Source of the DNA: WLMZ01 sp039920665
GTDB lineage: Bacteria > Actinomycetota > Acidimicrobiia > Acidimicrobiales > Ilumatobacteraceae
DNA length: 64,000 nucleotides
Assembly: GCA_039920665.1 (NCBI GenBank)
Contig: JBDSDH010000136.1
Location: 32,140-96,139, forward strand
Direction of reading: 5' to 3'
In this document: in pieces, positions 1-7,599 of the stretch
Position numbering within the stretch: the first letter of the stretch is position 1
Layout: each line of letters opens with the position of its first letter
The notes under the pieces: model-generated
Databases searched by the model: none
Told to the model about the DNA's origin: nothing
The model's input: the letters and a program-made list of their open reading frames with translations, nothing else
Position numbers and translations under genes: made by a program

Positions 1-151
1 GCCATGCCTCGTTGATCTGGGCCATCCGAACAGCCGATGCGTCTCCGTTGCGGTCCGGGTGATGCTGACGAGCCAAGCGTCGATAGGCGACACGAATCTC
101 TTCGCGAGTGGCGCCGAAAGACACTCCCAGGCGCTCGTAGTGATCACTCAC
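1..151 (-). CDS. J-domain (DnaJ-like) protein, 5' part only
   Basis: The visible N-terminus starts at a GTG codon and begins MSDHYERLGVSFGATREEIR. It contains the HPD motif (RQHHPDRN) of a J-domain, the segment that stimulates the ATPase of Hsp70/DnaK. About 50 residues are visible before the window edge, so nothing can be said about a zinc finger, substrate-binding domain or membrane anchor. The GTG overlaps the TGA of the upstream DUF2087 gene by 4 nt (GTGA), which indicates translational coupling and makes this the last visible gene of the leftward polyamine operon. A short J-domain protein rather than full DnaJ is possible. The J-domain call is firm; the wider role is unknown. Confidence 0.85.
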   Translation of the reverse strand, partial: MSDHYERLGVSFGATREEIRVAYRRLARQHHPDRNGDASAVRMAQINEAW

Positions 152-693
152 GGTTCGACGGTACCGCCGGAGCGCCAATACTGCCCGGCGTCGCGGTCCA
201 GGACCCCTTCGTCCACCATGTGTCGCCGCAGGGCGGCCGTGTCGGGATGGAATCGGCCGAGGATGAGGTTCACCATCGCCTCGCTGTAGCGCCGGCCGAT
301 GTCGAAATTCTGGGCCATCCAGTCGAGCAGGATCCGTCGCTTGCCCGCAGCAACCGGGATCTGGGTGATCCGGCCATCTGTGACGAAGGCTCGCATCACC
401 TTGCGGCTCACTTCATCGAGATCGTCGAACTCGCCGGTGTCGGGCTTCGCCAGCGCAGCCCGAGCGGCGGTGCTGAACGCAGCGCCAAGCACGAACAGAC
501 CACCGTCGTCACCGCCGACGACCAACCCACCGCTGACCAGTCGACCGAGCGCCTTCGCTGCCGCTGTCGTGGTGAGCCCGGTTGCGTGCGCGACCTGATC
601 TCGGGTCGTCGCGCCAAGCTCGAGCGCCGCGAAACAACGACGGCGATCGTCGTCGGCAAGGAGACCGATGATGCCGGCCGCGTCGAGGCCCAC
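148..693 (-). CDS. DUF2087-domain protein with N-terminal winged-helix-like region
   Basis: 181 aa from a GTG start (MGLDAAGIIGLLADDD). Residues about 5-65 look like an HTH of the ArsR/MarR kind (ATTRDQVAHATGLTTTAAAKALGRL). Residues about 110-178 match the DUF2087 pattern (KRRILLDWMAQNFDIGRRYSE, then VNLILGRFHPDTAALRRHMVDEG). DUF2087 is typically a C-terminal domain of small DNA-binding regulators, so a transcriptional role is inferred. The start lies 2 nt past the hydroxyacid dehydrogenase stop, and the stop overlaps the J-domain gene start. It could be the local regulator of the polyamine operon, but nothing in the sequence proves this. Confidence 0.8.
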   Translation of the reverse strand: MGLDAAGIIGLLADDDRRRCFAALELGATTRDQVAHATGLTTTAAAKALGRLVSGGLVVGGDDGGLFVLGAAFSTAARAALAKPDTGEFDDLDEVSRKVMRAFVTDGRITQIPVAAGKRRILLDWMAQNFDIGRRYSEAMVNLILGRFHPDTAALRRHMVDEGVLDRDAGQYWRSGGTVEP

Positions 694-695
694 GA

Positions 696-1628
696 TCAGT
701 ACCCCAGGTCGTGATCGATCAGGCCGAGCAGCTCCTCGCCCTTGGAATAGCGACGGACGTTGGCCGAGATTCGAGCCGACAGCAGCGGCACGGCCATGTC
801 CGGGGTGTTGCCCACGTGGGGGGTGATGATGCAGTTGTTCATCGACCACAAAGGGTGCTCGGGCGGAAGCGGCTCGGGGTGGGTCACGTCGAGCCCGGCC
901 CCGCCGATGATGTTGTTCTCGAGCGCCCAGACGAGATCGTCGGTGACGATGTGGGCGCCGCGGGCGAGATTGATCAACCAGGCGTGGGGCTCCATCATCT
1001 CCAGTTCGTCGCGAGAGATCATGCCCTGGGTGTCGGGGGTGAGCGGGAGTGCGAGCACCACCAGGTCGGCGCCCGGCAAGCAGTCGGCATATCGGTCGGC
1101 CTCGACGACGACATCGGCGCTGTCCATCTCCTGGACCCTGTTGCGGACCACGGTGACGTGGCAGTCGAACGGTCGCAGCAGCTTGAGCAGGGCTTCGGCG
1201 ATGCCGCCGCCGCCGAGGATGGTGACCCGCGCGCCGAACAGATTGGTGCCGCGAGGTTTGGTCCACTGCGACGCTCGCATGTAGTCGCCGAGGCCGCGCA
1301 TACCGGCCAGAGCCATGGTCAATGCGAGTTCGGCACACGGTTCGGCGTACACACCCTTGCCGCAGGTCCACGTGCGGTCCGCATCGACCAGGTGAACGAC
1401 GTTCTCGATCCCGGCGAAGGGCAGCTGCACCCAATCGATGTGGTTGGCGTCGTGGAGCACGTCCTCGAGCTCATCGGCCTTGCGGCCATCGGCCCAGACC
1501 AACGCTTGTGCGTCGGCCACCTCGGCCAGATCGACAACTTCACCACCCCCCTCGTGGATGGCATCGGCCATCCAGGTAGGAGCGGTAGACGGCCCGAGCG
1601 CGACACGGGGCGCGTTGGTACTTGGCAT
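696..1628 (-). CDS. D-isomer 2-hydroxyacid dehydrogenase family protein
   Basis: 310 aa. The start MPSTNAPRVALG was chosen because it lies 13 nt after the amine oxidase stop; an upstream in-frame extension would run into that gene. The NAD(P)-binding Rossmann segment is VTILGGGGIAEALLKLL, in which the last glycine of GxGxxG is Ala. An Arg follows the second strand (VVRN), which suggests NADP(H) preference. Downstream are ALPLTPDTQGMI, the substrate-binding Arg in NLARGAHI, and the catalytic His in ITPHVGNT. These enzymes reduce 2-oxoacids to D-2-hydroxyacids in the cytoplasm. In this operon it may act on an oxoacid made by amine oxidation or transamination; the substrate cannot be read from sequence. 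Confidence 0.88.
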   Translation of the reverse strand: MPSTNAPRVALGPSTAPTWMADAIHEGGGEVVDLAEVADAQALVWADGRKADELEDVLHDANHIDWVQLPFAGIENVVHLVDADRTWTCGKGVYAEPCAELALTMALAGMRGLGDYMRASQWTKPRGTNLFGARVTILGGGGIAEALLKLLRPFDCHVTVVRNRVQEMDSADVVVEADRYADCLPGADLVVLALPLTPDTQGMISRDELEMMEPHAWLINLARGAHIVTDDLVWALENNIIGGAGLDVTHPEPLPPEHPLWSMNNCIITPHVGNTPDMAVPLLSARISANVRRYSKGEELLGLIDHDLGY

Positions 1629-1641
1629 GATGCCCGAAAAG

Positions 1642-2985
1642 CTAGTCGGTGTCCAGCAGCCGCGCGGCAACGAGTTCGCCGGATTCAACTGCGCCCTCGA
1701 GGTAGCCGGTCCATGTCGCTGTGTGCTCACCTGCGAGATGGATCACGCCGTGCTGCTCACGCAGCACCCGCCAGAACCGGGTGATCTCTCCCGGTCGGTA
1801 GACCGCGTAACTGCCGCCGAAGAAGCTCTCACGGGACCACGCCTGTGAGAATCCACCGATCGATGATGGCAGGTCGGGATACATCTCGCGCTCGCTCGAC
1901 TCCATTGCCGCCATCCGGTCCGGCTCACTCAGAGCGGCCAGATTGCGGCCACCATCGCCGCCGGTGTACGCCATCAGGATCCCGGCACCGCCGGGACCTG
2001 CGGTGCTCGCGGTCGGCTCGTACACCCGTTGCGCCCGACCCTCGGTGGTGGCGTAACCGCCGGGCCACGGGCGGCTCGGGTACTGCAATGCGGTCTTGGT
2101 GACAGTCCCGTAGCCGAGACCGTGAATCGCTGCGTCGAGTTCACCGCTCAAGGGTGGCAAGAATTCGACTTCGCGAAGTCCATGCAGCGATGTCGCCAGC
2201 ACGACGACGTCAGCCTCGTGGACACCGGCTGCCGTTTCCACGCGGACGCCACCATGAGGGAGCACCTCGACCGTCGAGATCGGCTCGTTCAGTCGGATCG
2301 TGGCGGGTGGCAATTCGGCTGCGAGCGCCATCGAGATCGAACTGACGCCACCACCCGCCATCCGCTGGGCCTCGACTGCGCCGTGTTCGCTGTCGCACTC
2401 GGCATACACCTTGCGCTGTTGAGCAATGAACAGCAACGACACCTCGGCCGGCTCAGATGCGAACTCGCCCTCCATGTTTCGTTGGGCGAACAAGCGAGCG
2501 AGGGTGCCGAGCTGCAACTCCTCGATCAGGTCGGCGACGCTCAAGGCGTCGTACCGGGCGGCCTCGGGATGGAGTTCGGGATGTGAAGCCAGGCCGATGC
2601 CGGCCGAAATCTCGGCAATCCGATCTTCGAACCGGTCGAGATCCACACCGAGTTGCGGGTCGACCCGGTCCATATCGGCCGGACCGAGCAGCCGGCCGCT
2701 GCGGAACAACCAGCGGCGCACAGCCGTCCAGGTCGTGCGCTGGTCGTCGACCTCGAGGCCGAACCGATCGATCAAGCCGTGGATCCGGTGATGGACCGTG
2801 TCGACCCATTCCGCTCCCGCCTCGGCGTGTTGGCCGTGGGCGAACGGGTCCGACCGGGTGAAGGTCCGCCCGCCGACACGACCGGTGGCCTCCAACACGA
2901 CCACCTCCCACCCGCCGGCGACGAGCAGATCCGCTGTCGTCAGACCGGCGAGGCCCGCGCCGACAACAATTGCTCGCCGGGTCAT
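1642..2985 (-). CDS. Flavin-containing amine oxidase
   Basis: 447 aa. The N-terminal dinucleotide-binding motif is VVGAGLAGLTTADLL, with the FAD-ribose acidic residue in VVVLEATGRVGGRT. The C-terminal FAD motif is IHLAGEHTATWTGYLEGAVESG. This is the monoamine/polyamine oxidase fold, which oxidatively deaminates amines to aldehydes with H2O2 release. No signal peptide is visible, so it should be cytoplasmic. It sits 66 nt downstream of potC in the polyamine transporter operon, which supports a polyamine or related amine as substrate. The ATG has no Shine-Dalgarno. It is instead the last of a chain of ATGA-overlapping mini-ORFs (2982-3041), so translation probably depends on reinitiation. Confidence 0.93.
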   Translation of the reverse strand: MTRRAIVVGAGLAGLTTADLLVAGGWEVVVLEATGRVGGRTFTRSDPFAHGQHAEAGAEWVDTVHHRIHGLIDRFGLEVDDQRTTWTAVRRWLFRSGRLLGPADMDRVDPQLGVDLDRFEDRIAEISAGIGLASHPELHPEAARYDALSVADLIEELQLGTLARLFAQRNMEGEFASEPAEVSLLFIAQQRKVYAECDSEHGAVEAQRMAGGGVSSISMALAAELPPATIRLNEPISTVEVLPHGGVRVETAAGVHEADVVVLATSLHGLREVEFLPPLSGELDAAIHGLGYGTVTKTALQYPSRPWPGGYATTEGRAQRVYEPTASTAGPGGAGILMAYTGGDGGRNLAALSEPDRMAAMESSEREMYPDLPSSIGGFSQAWSRESFFGGSYAVYRPGEITRFWRVLREQHGVIHLAGEHTATWTGYLEGAVESGELVAARLLDTD

Positions 2986-3041
2986 GAGCGGTTCATGAGC
3001 GGTTCATGGATGGGTCATGGGCGGCTGAAGGGATGGTGCAT
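2982..3041 (-). promoter_or_regulatory. Chain of four ATGA-linked mini-ORFs leading to the amine oxidase start
   Basis: On the minus strand, ATG codons at 3041, 3018, 3007 and 2996 open ORFs reading MHHPFSRP, MTHP, MNRS and MNRS. Each stop TGA overlaps the next ATG (ATGA), and the last overlaps the amine oxidase ATG at 2985. The last three steps come from an 11-bp tandem repeat (core GGTTCATGAGC on the plus strand). The potC stop is 10 nt before the first ATG. Likely role, by inference: a termination-reinitiation relay that couples or damps amine oxidase translation. Chance expansion of an 11-bp repeat is the alternative. Confidence 0.5.
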
Positions 3042-3051
3042 CAGCGAGAAC

Positions 3052-3924
3052 TCAGTTCCCGGTGAAGGTCGTCGCGATCTCGGTGCCGGACTGGCCCCCT
3101 CGACGCAGCACGATCGCAACGGCAACGATCGCAACGAGCGTGCCGACGATGAACACGGTCGACATCGCAGCGACCTCCGGTCTGATCACACCCCCGGACA
3201 AGCCGAACACGTAGTTCGGGAAGGTCGTGGTTCCCGCCGGGCTGACGAAGGACGTCGCGACGACGTTGTCGAGGCTGAGCGTGAAAGCGAGCATCCCACC
3301 ACTGAGCACAGCCGGCATCACGAGCGGCAAGGTGATCTGGAAGAAGCCCTTCATCGGCGTTGCGAAAAGGTCTGCGGCGGCCTCCTCCAGACGGTCGTCG
3401 AGGCCCGCAACCCGGGCTCGCACGATCAGTGTCACGACGGCCGAACTGAACACCGTGTGCACGAGCACGATCGGTGTGAGACCGTCGCGAAACGGACCAT
3501 CGAGCTTGACGAACCAGCTCAATTGACCAGCACCGTCGACGATCTCGGGGGTCACCAGAATCAACAGCACCAATGCGACGAAGCCGGCAGTCCAACGCCC
3601 CGGCTGACGGGCCAGGGCAAGTCCGGCAAGCGTGCCGAGGATCAGCGCAATGACGGTGCTGATCACGGCAACCTCGATCGAGGTCACGAGCGCATCGATC
3701 ATCGTCGTGTTGTCCCACATGTCCCCCCACCAGTGAGTCGAGAATTTGGTCCACACGAAGATCGTTTTGAAATCGTTGAACGACATTGCGATCAGAAAGA
3801 AGATCGGAGTGAACAAGAACAGGATCACGAGTGCGCTCCACCCGGGAAGCAACAGCCCGGCAAACTTGGCGCGGAACGTCCGAAACCTGGATGGCCTGCT
3901 CGGCATCTCGGTGGTGGTGGTCAT
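3052..3924 (-). CDS. potC: Spermidine/putrescine ABC transporter permease PotC-like
   Basis: 290 aa, with six predicted membrane segments (first at about residues 24-46, LLLPGWSALVILFLFTPIFFLIAMSF). The family cytoplasmic EAA loop appears as LEEAAADLFATPMKGFFQITLPL. This is the second inner-membrane permease subunit of a polyamine-type importer. Its start overlaps the potB stop by 4 nt (ATGA), so the two permeases are translationally coupled. It follows potA, potD and potB in one leftward operon and precedes the amine oxidase. Polyamine specificity is inferred from whole-operon similarity to PotABCD; other cationic amines are possible. Confidence 0.92.
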   Translation of the reverse strand: MTTTTEMPSRPSRFRTFRAKFAGLLLPGWSALVILFLFTPIFFLIAMSFNDFKTIFVWTKFSTHWWGDMWDNTTMIDALVTSIEVAVISTVIALILGTLAGLALARQPGRWTAGFVALVLLILVTPEIVDGAGQLSWFVKLDGPFRDGLTPIVLVHTVFSSAVVTLIVRARVAGLDDRLEEAAADLFATPMKGFFQITLPLVMPAVLSGGMLAFTLSLDNVVATSFVSPAGTTTFPNYVFGLSGGVIRPEVAAMSTVFIVGTLVAIVAVAIVLRRGGQSGTEIATTFTGN

Positions 3925-4880
3925 CGCTCAGGCACCGTCACCTTCCGGTTGGCCGCGAGCAATCGTTTGGCGAACCAGGCGACACCCGCAACGACCGCGA
4001 GAACGAGCAAAATCGAGATGATCAGCGAGACGGCAATCGCCGAACCGGACGCTGCGTTCTGCGCATTGAAGTATTGCTCGGCCACGGCGGCGCCGATCAT
4101 GTTGCCTTTGACCCCACCGAGCAGCTTGGCGGTCACGTAGTCGCCGGACAGTGGAACGAAGACGAGGACCAGACCGGCGACGATGCCCGGCATTGCGAGT
4201 GGCATCGTCACCTGCAGGAATGTCCGGATCCGGCCGGCGCCGAGGTCCTTGGAAGCCTCGCGGAGGTGGAGTTCGACTCGGTCGAGTGCCACCCACAGCG
4301 GGAAGATCATCAGCGGCAAGTAGTTGTAGACAATGGCGAGTTGCACGGCGGATCGGCTGTCGAGTATCTGGATCGGGCCGTCACGCAACGTTTGACCGAG
4401 CGTGAACCAGTGCGAGTCCTGCAACAGGTTGGAAACGAACCCCTTCGGTTGGAGCACGATCTTCCAAGCGAGCGTGCGCAACAGATAGTTGGTGAAGAAG
4501 GGCACCATCAGCAACGCCAAGACGACGACCTTGGCCTTCGGGCCGACCTTGAACGCCAGGAAGTATGCCACCGGGAGGCTGATCACGAGACACAGCACCG
4601 TGCCGAGGATGGACGTCTCCATCGTCTGTTTGAGGACGGTGCGGAACGATCCGTCGACGACTTCGCGGTAGCGCTCGAGCGTCGGCGAGGACAGATCGAC
4701 CTTGCCGGGCGTACCCGTGACCTTGGTGCCGAAACTGTTGACCAGGACCAGCACGACCGGCACGACGAACAGGAAGACATACCAGATGAACGATGGGATT
4801 GCGAGCGCGAACTTCGGCCACCGCAATCGGAACTTCTGGAGTGGCGGTCCTGATGCCGTCGCACCGACCGTTGCGGTCAT
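3921..4880 (-). CDS. potB: Spermidine/putrescine ABC transporter permease PotB-like
   Basis: 319 aa. A first membrane helix lies near residues 28-50 (FALAIPSFIWYVFLFVVPVV), with further helices at VVVLALLMVPFFTNYLLRTLAW and MPGIVAGLVLVFVPLSGDYV. The EAA loop reads LREASKDLGAGRIRTFLQVTMPLAMPG. PotB pairs with PotC to form the membrane channel energised by PotA. The start follows the potD stop by 1 nt, and the stop overlaps the potC start. The C-terminal last helix (SLIISILLVLAVVAGVAWF) is intact, and the length is usual for the family. Confidence 0.92.
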   Translation of the reverse strand: MTATVGATASGPPLQKFRLRWPKFALAIPSFIWYVFLFVVPVVLVLVNSFGTKVTGTPGKVDLSSPTLERYREVVDGSFRTVLKQTMETSILGTVLCLVISLPVAYFLAFKVGPKAKVVVLALLMVPFFTNYLLRTLAWKIVLQPKGFVSNLLQDSHWFTLGQTLRDGPIQILDSRSAVQLAIVYNYLPLMIFPLWVALDRVELHLREASKDLGAGRIRTFLQVTMPLAMPGIVAGLVLVFVPLSGDYVTAKLLGGVKGNMIGAAVAEQYFNAQNAASGSAIAVSLIISILLVLAVVAGVAWFAKRLLAANRKVTVPER

Positions 4881-4881
4881 A

Positions 4882-6111
4882 TCAGCCGCCGGCCTTGGCC
4901 TTGACGTTGCTGTAGATCTCGACCAGTCGGTCTTGTCCAGAGTTGACAGTGCCGGCGCGCAGACGAGCCACTTCGTCAGGGGTGAAAAAGATCATGTCCT
5001 TGAACGGCACATCGCCGGTCAGTTCTTCGACTCCCTTGATGCCGGTGTTGTAACCGTGGAACTGCAGGTCCTTGACGCTGTTGGCCGGATCGAGGATGAA
5101 GTTGATGAAGTCGTAGGCGGCGTCGACGTTCTTGGCTTCTTCGAGAATGCACCAGTTGTCCATCCACAGTTCTGTCTCGGGAGCACCGAGGCCCCACTTG
5201 TACTGATTGGTATCGCCCCCCGATTCCTCGACACCGATCAGACCCTGACGGGCATCGCCGTTCCACACCATCGACAGCGCATAACTGCCAGCAGTGAGGT
5301 TGATTCCCGGATAGGAGTCGAACGCCTTGATGTGCGAAGCGAATTCGTTGACGAGGAAGTCCTCGCAGGCGTCGAGATCCGCCTTCTTTTCGGTGGTCCA
5401 CGGGATTCCGTTGGCCCAGAAGTACATCCCGCACAGGTTCGGGGCCGTGTCGAGAATGCTCGTGAGACCACTCGCTTCGCCCTGCGCAGCGGCGATGAAA
5501 TCGGACCAGGTCTTGATCTCGGTGGTGACGACCGTGGTGTCGTAGATCCACCCGGTGCTGCCCCAGTTCTTGCAGACACTGTGCTTGTTGTCCGGATCCC
5601 ACGACTGGTTGATGTACGCCGCATCCAGGTTGGAGAAGTTGGGAATCCGGGTCTTGTCGATTTCTTTGAGGAGACCAGCGGCCACCAACTGGGGAATGTA
5701 GGCGCCGGTGGGAACCACCATGTCGAAACCCGACGAACCTCCACCCTGGACGAGCTTCTGGATCGCCTCCTCGTTGGAGTTGAAGATCGTCAACTTGATG
5801 TCACCCCAACTCTTGAGCAAGTCGAGGTCGTCGTATTCGGCCCAGGTGTACATGTTGATCGTCTTGTCGAAGTCGCCGCCGGTCGATGAGTCGCCGGTCG
5901 ACGGGCTGGCAGTCGACTCTGCGCTCGAGGTGTCGCTACCACTGCTCGACGAATCGCTGCTCTTTTCGTCGCTACCGCACGCGGCGAGAGCCGCAGCCGC
6001 GGCGACCCCACCGGTCATGGCGAGGAACGTGCGCCGGCTGACGACGCGCGCCAGGCGCTGTGCCGCCTCCTCCGAAATCAGAATCCGAGTCGTGTCATCT
6101 CGACGAGTCAT
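4882..6111 (-). CDS. potD: Polyamine ABC transporter substrate-binding lipoprotein PotD-like
   Basis: 409 aa from MTRRDDTTRILIS, chosen because GGAAGGA sits just upstream. The signal region has a twin-arginine motif (SRRTFLAM, Arg26-Arg27) followed by a hydrophobic stretch and a lipobox LAAC with Cys45. The protein is therefore probably exported folded by Tat and anchored to the outer face of the membrane. A Ser/Thr-rich linker follows, then the PotD/PotF fold (INMYTWAEYDDLDLLKSWG, GFDMVVPTGAYIPQLVAAGLL). It captures the ligand and delivers it to PotBC. A Tat-routed lipoprotein is a somewhat uncommon form of this family. Ligand identity (putrescine, spermidine or another amine) is not determined. 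Confidence 0.92.
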   Translation of the reverse strand: MTRRDDTTRILISEEAAQRLARVVSRRTFLAMTGGVAAAAALAACGSDEKSSDSSSSGSDTSSAESTASPSTGDSSTGGDFDKTINMYTWAEYDDLDLLKSWGDIKLTIFNSNEEAIQKLVQGGGSSGFDMVVPTGAYIPQLVAAGLLKEIDKTRIPNFSNLDAAYINQSWDPDNKHSVCKNWGSTGWIYDTTVVTTEIKTWSDFIAAAQGEASGLTSILDTAPNLCGMYFWANGIPWTTEKKADLDACEDFLVNEFASHIKAFDSYPGINLTAGSYALSMVWNGDARQGLIGVEESGGDTNQYKWGLGAPETELWMDNWCILEEAKNVDAAYDFINFILDPANSVKDLQFHGYNTGIKGVEELTGDVPFKDMIFFTPDEVARLRAGTVNSGQDRLVEIYSNVKAKAGG

Positions 6112-6184
6112 GTGTTGGTTCCTTCCTGCAATACGTTGTGGTGGCGATGGTTGACGAATGTTGAGTGGTGAGCTGACGAGCGGG

Positions 6185-7306
6185 TCACGACGCAACAGCT
6201 TCTTCGGCTGGATCCTGGATCACGAGGTCGGCTTGGTCGGCAGAGAACTGGTAAACCTCCGACGCCCCCCAGTGGCACCAGACGTGGTCGCCCGGAGCGA
6301 GTCGAGGGGCTCCCTGGCGCGGCAGCAGCGAGATCACGTCGCGAGTCGAGGTGCGGATGACGTACTGCAGAACGTCGCCGTAGTGGGAGACGCCTGCCAC
6401 GACGCCGGGGAGCACGTTCTCGGAGCCACCGGGATCGGTGGAAGCGAGCTGCACGCTCTCGGGGCGCACGGCCGCCAAGGCGTCATCGCCCGCTGCGACG
6501 CGCTCTTCCGGAGTCGACGACGCAAACACCGTGCCGTCGCTGGCTCGCACACCATTGCCGGTGGACACACCCCGCCAGAAGTTGTTGCGGCCGATGAACC
6601 CCGCCACGAAAGCAGACGCCGGCCGTTCGTACACACTCTCCGGATCGGCGAGCTGCTCGACGTGACCATCGAGCATGATCGCGATCCGATCGCTCATGCC
6701 CATCGCCTCTTCCTGGTCGTGGGTGACGAATACGAACGTGATGCCAAGCTGGCTCTGCAGCAGCTTCAATTCGATCTGCATCTCTTCACGCAGCTTGCGG
6801 TCGAGCGCGCCGAGCGGCTCGTCGAGCAACAGCACGCTCGGCCGGTTGACGAGCGCCCTGGCCACCGCGACGCGCTGCTGCTGGCCACCGGACATCTGCT
6901 TCGGCTTACGGTCAGCGAGCTTGCTCATCTTGACCATGTCGAGTGCTTCGGCCACACGGCCAGCGATCTCGACGCGAGGGGTCTTGCGTTGGCGGAGACC
7001 GTAGGCGACATTCTCGGCGACAGTCATGTGCGGGAACAGCGCGTACTGCTGGAAGACAGTGTTGACATCGCGCTTGTAGGGCGGAACGCCTTGAACGTAT
7101 GCGCCGCTGATCCGGATGAAACCTTCGTCAGGCTGCTCGAACCCAGCCAGCATCCGCAAGGTGGTGGTCTTGCCGCACCCGCTCGGTCCGAGCAGCGACA
7201 GGAACTCTCCGGCCCTGATCTCGAGATTGAGCTTGTCGACCGCCACCATCGAACCGAAACGCTTGGTGACGTCGAACAGTTCCACACTGCCCCGCTCTTC
7301 GCTCAT
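6185..7306 (-). CDS. potA: Spermidine/putrescine ABC transporter ATPase PotA-like
   Basis: 373 aa from MSEERGSVELFDV; GGAGGA lies upstream of this ATG, so the longer in-frame reading was rejected. The Walker A motif is GPSGCGKT (residues 40-47), the signature is MSGGQQQRVAVARAL, the Walker B is VLLLDEPLGALD, and the switch His is in VTHDQEEAMGMSD. The C-terminal TOBE-like region (about 285-365) includes VRPESVQL. It hydrolyses ATP for PotBC on the cytoplasmic face. It is the first gene of the leftward operon, transcribed from the 209-nt region shared with the uORF and aminotransferase gene. 73 nt separate it from potD. Confidence 0.95.
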   Translation of the reverse strand: MSEERGSVELFDVTKRFGSMVAVDKLNLEIRAGEFLSLLGPSGCGKTTTLRMLAGFEQPDEGFIRISGAYVQGVPPYKRDVNTVFQQYALFPHMTVAENVAYGLRQRKTPRVEIAGRVAEALDMVKMSKLADRKPKQMSGGQQQRVAVARALVNRPSVLLLDEPLGALDRKLREEMQIELKLLQSQLGITFVFVTHDQEEAMGMSDRIAIMLDGHVEQLADPESVYERPASAFVAGFIGRNNFWRGVSTGNGVRASDGTVFASSTPEERVAAGDDALAAVRPESVQLASTDPGGSENVLPGVVAGVSHYGDVLQYVIRTSTRDVISLLPRQGAPRLAPGDHVWCHWGASEVYQFSADQADLVIQDPAEEAVAS

Positions 7307-7420
7307 CACGTGACGTCCTCCCCGACGCTGGTCGACCGGGAGGGTGACATCCACCAGACTCGATCGGACACGAAGCGTGCCACAGTGAGTCGTCGTCGGC
7401 AAGGATCTGCTCGTGCGTTC

Positions 7421-7445
7421 ACACAGTAGAAATAGAATCCTGTGT
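7421..7445. promoter_or_regulatory. Inverted repeat ACACAG-N13-CTGTGT in the potA/aminotransferase divergent region
   Basis: Six-bp arms flank an A/T-rich core (TAGAAATAGAATC) that stands out from the G+C-rich surroundings. A TAGAAT hexamer at 7433-7438 could serve as a rightward -10. The site lies 115 nt upstream of potA and about 71 nt upstream of the leader ORF, which is suitable for a regulator controlling uptake and catabolism together. No regulator gene for it can be assigned with confidence; DUF2087 is a candidate by location. Confidence 0.35.
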
Positions 7446-7515
7446 CGCGAGACCCAGCACGTGCAGGCCGCGGCGAGTGAGCATCCTGATGGTCAGGTCG
7501 TGATGGGATGTAGTC

Positions 7516-7563
7516 ATGGATGGAGTCATGGATGAAGTCATGGATCAAGTCATGAAGTATGAA
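7516..7563 (+). repeat. 12-bp tandem repeat (ATGGATNNAGTC), about 4 copies
   Basis: The units begin at 7516, 7528, 7540 and 7552, the last diverged (ATGAAGTATGAA). Because 12 is a multiple of 3, all copies stay in one frame, unlike the 11-bp ATG repeat at 2982-3020, which changes frame at each copy. Confidence 0.8.
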
Positions 7564-7599
7564 GCCACCGGTCGTCACCCCACCTGGTGCGATCGATGA
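7516..7599 (+). CDS. Repeat-built 27-aa leader ORF overlapping the aminotransferase start
   Basis: The ORF reads MDGVMDEVMDQVMKYEATGR and then ends HPTWCDR. Its first 12 codons come from a 12-bp tandem unit (ATGGATNNAGTC, three copies plus a degenerate fourth), which gives a second in-frame ATG in each copy. The TGA overlaps the aminotransferase ATG (ATGA at 7596-7599). The aminotransferase has no Shine-Dalgarno of its own, so this ORF may supply ribosomes by coupling. The peptide has no recognised function and the ORF may be only a cis element. Confidence 0.35.
   Translation: MDGVMDEVMDQVMKYEATGRHPTWCDR

Noticed and set aside
2653..4140. 495-codon rightward open frame across amine oxidase and potC
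   Set aside because: Crosses two well-supported genes and is dominated by low-complexity polar residues.
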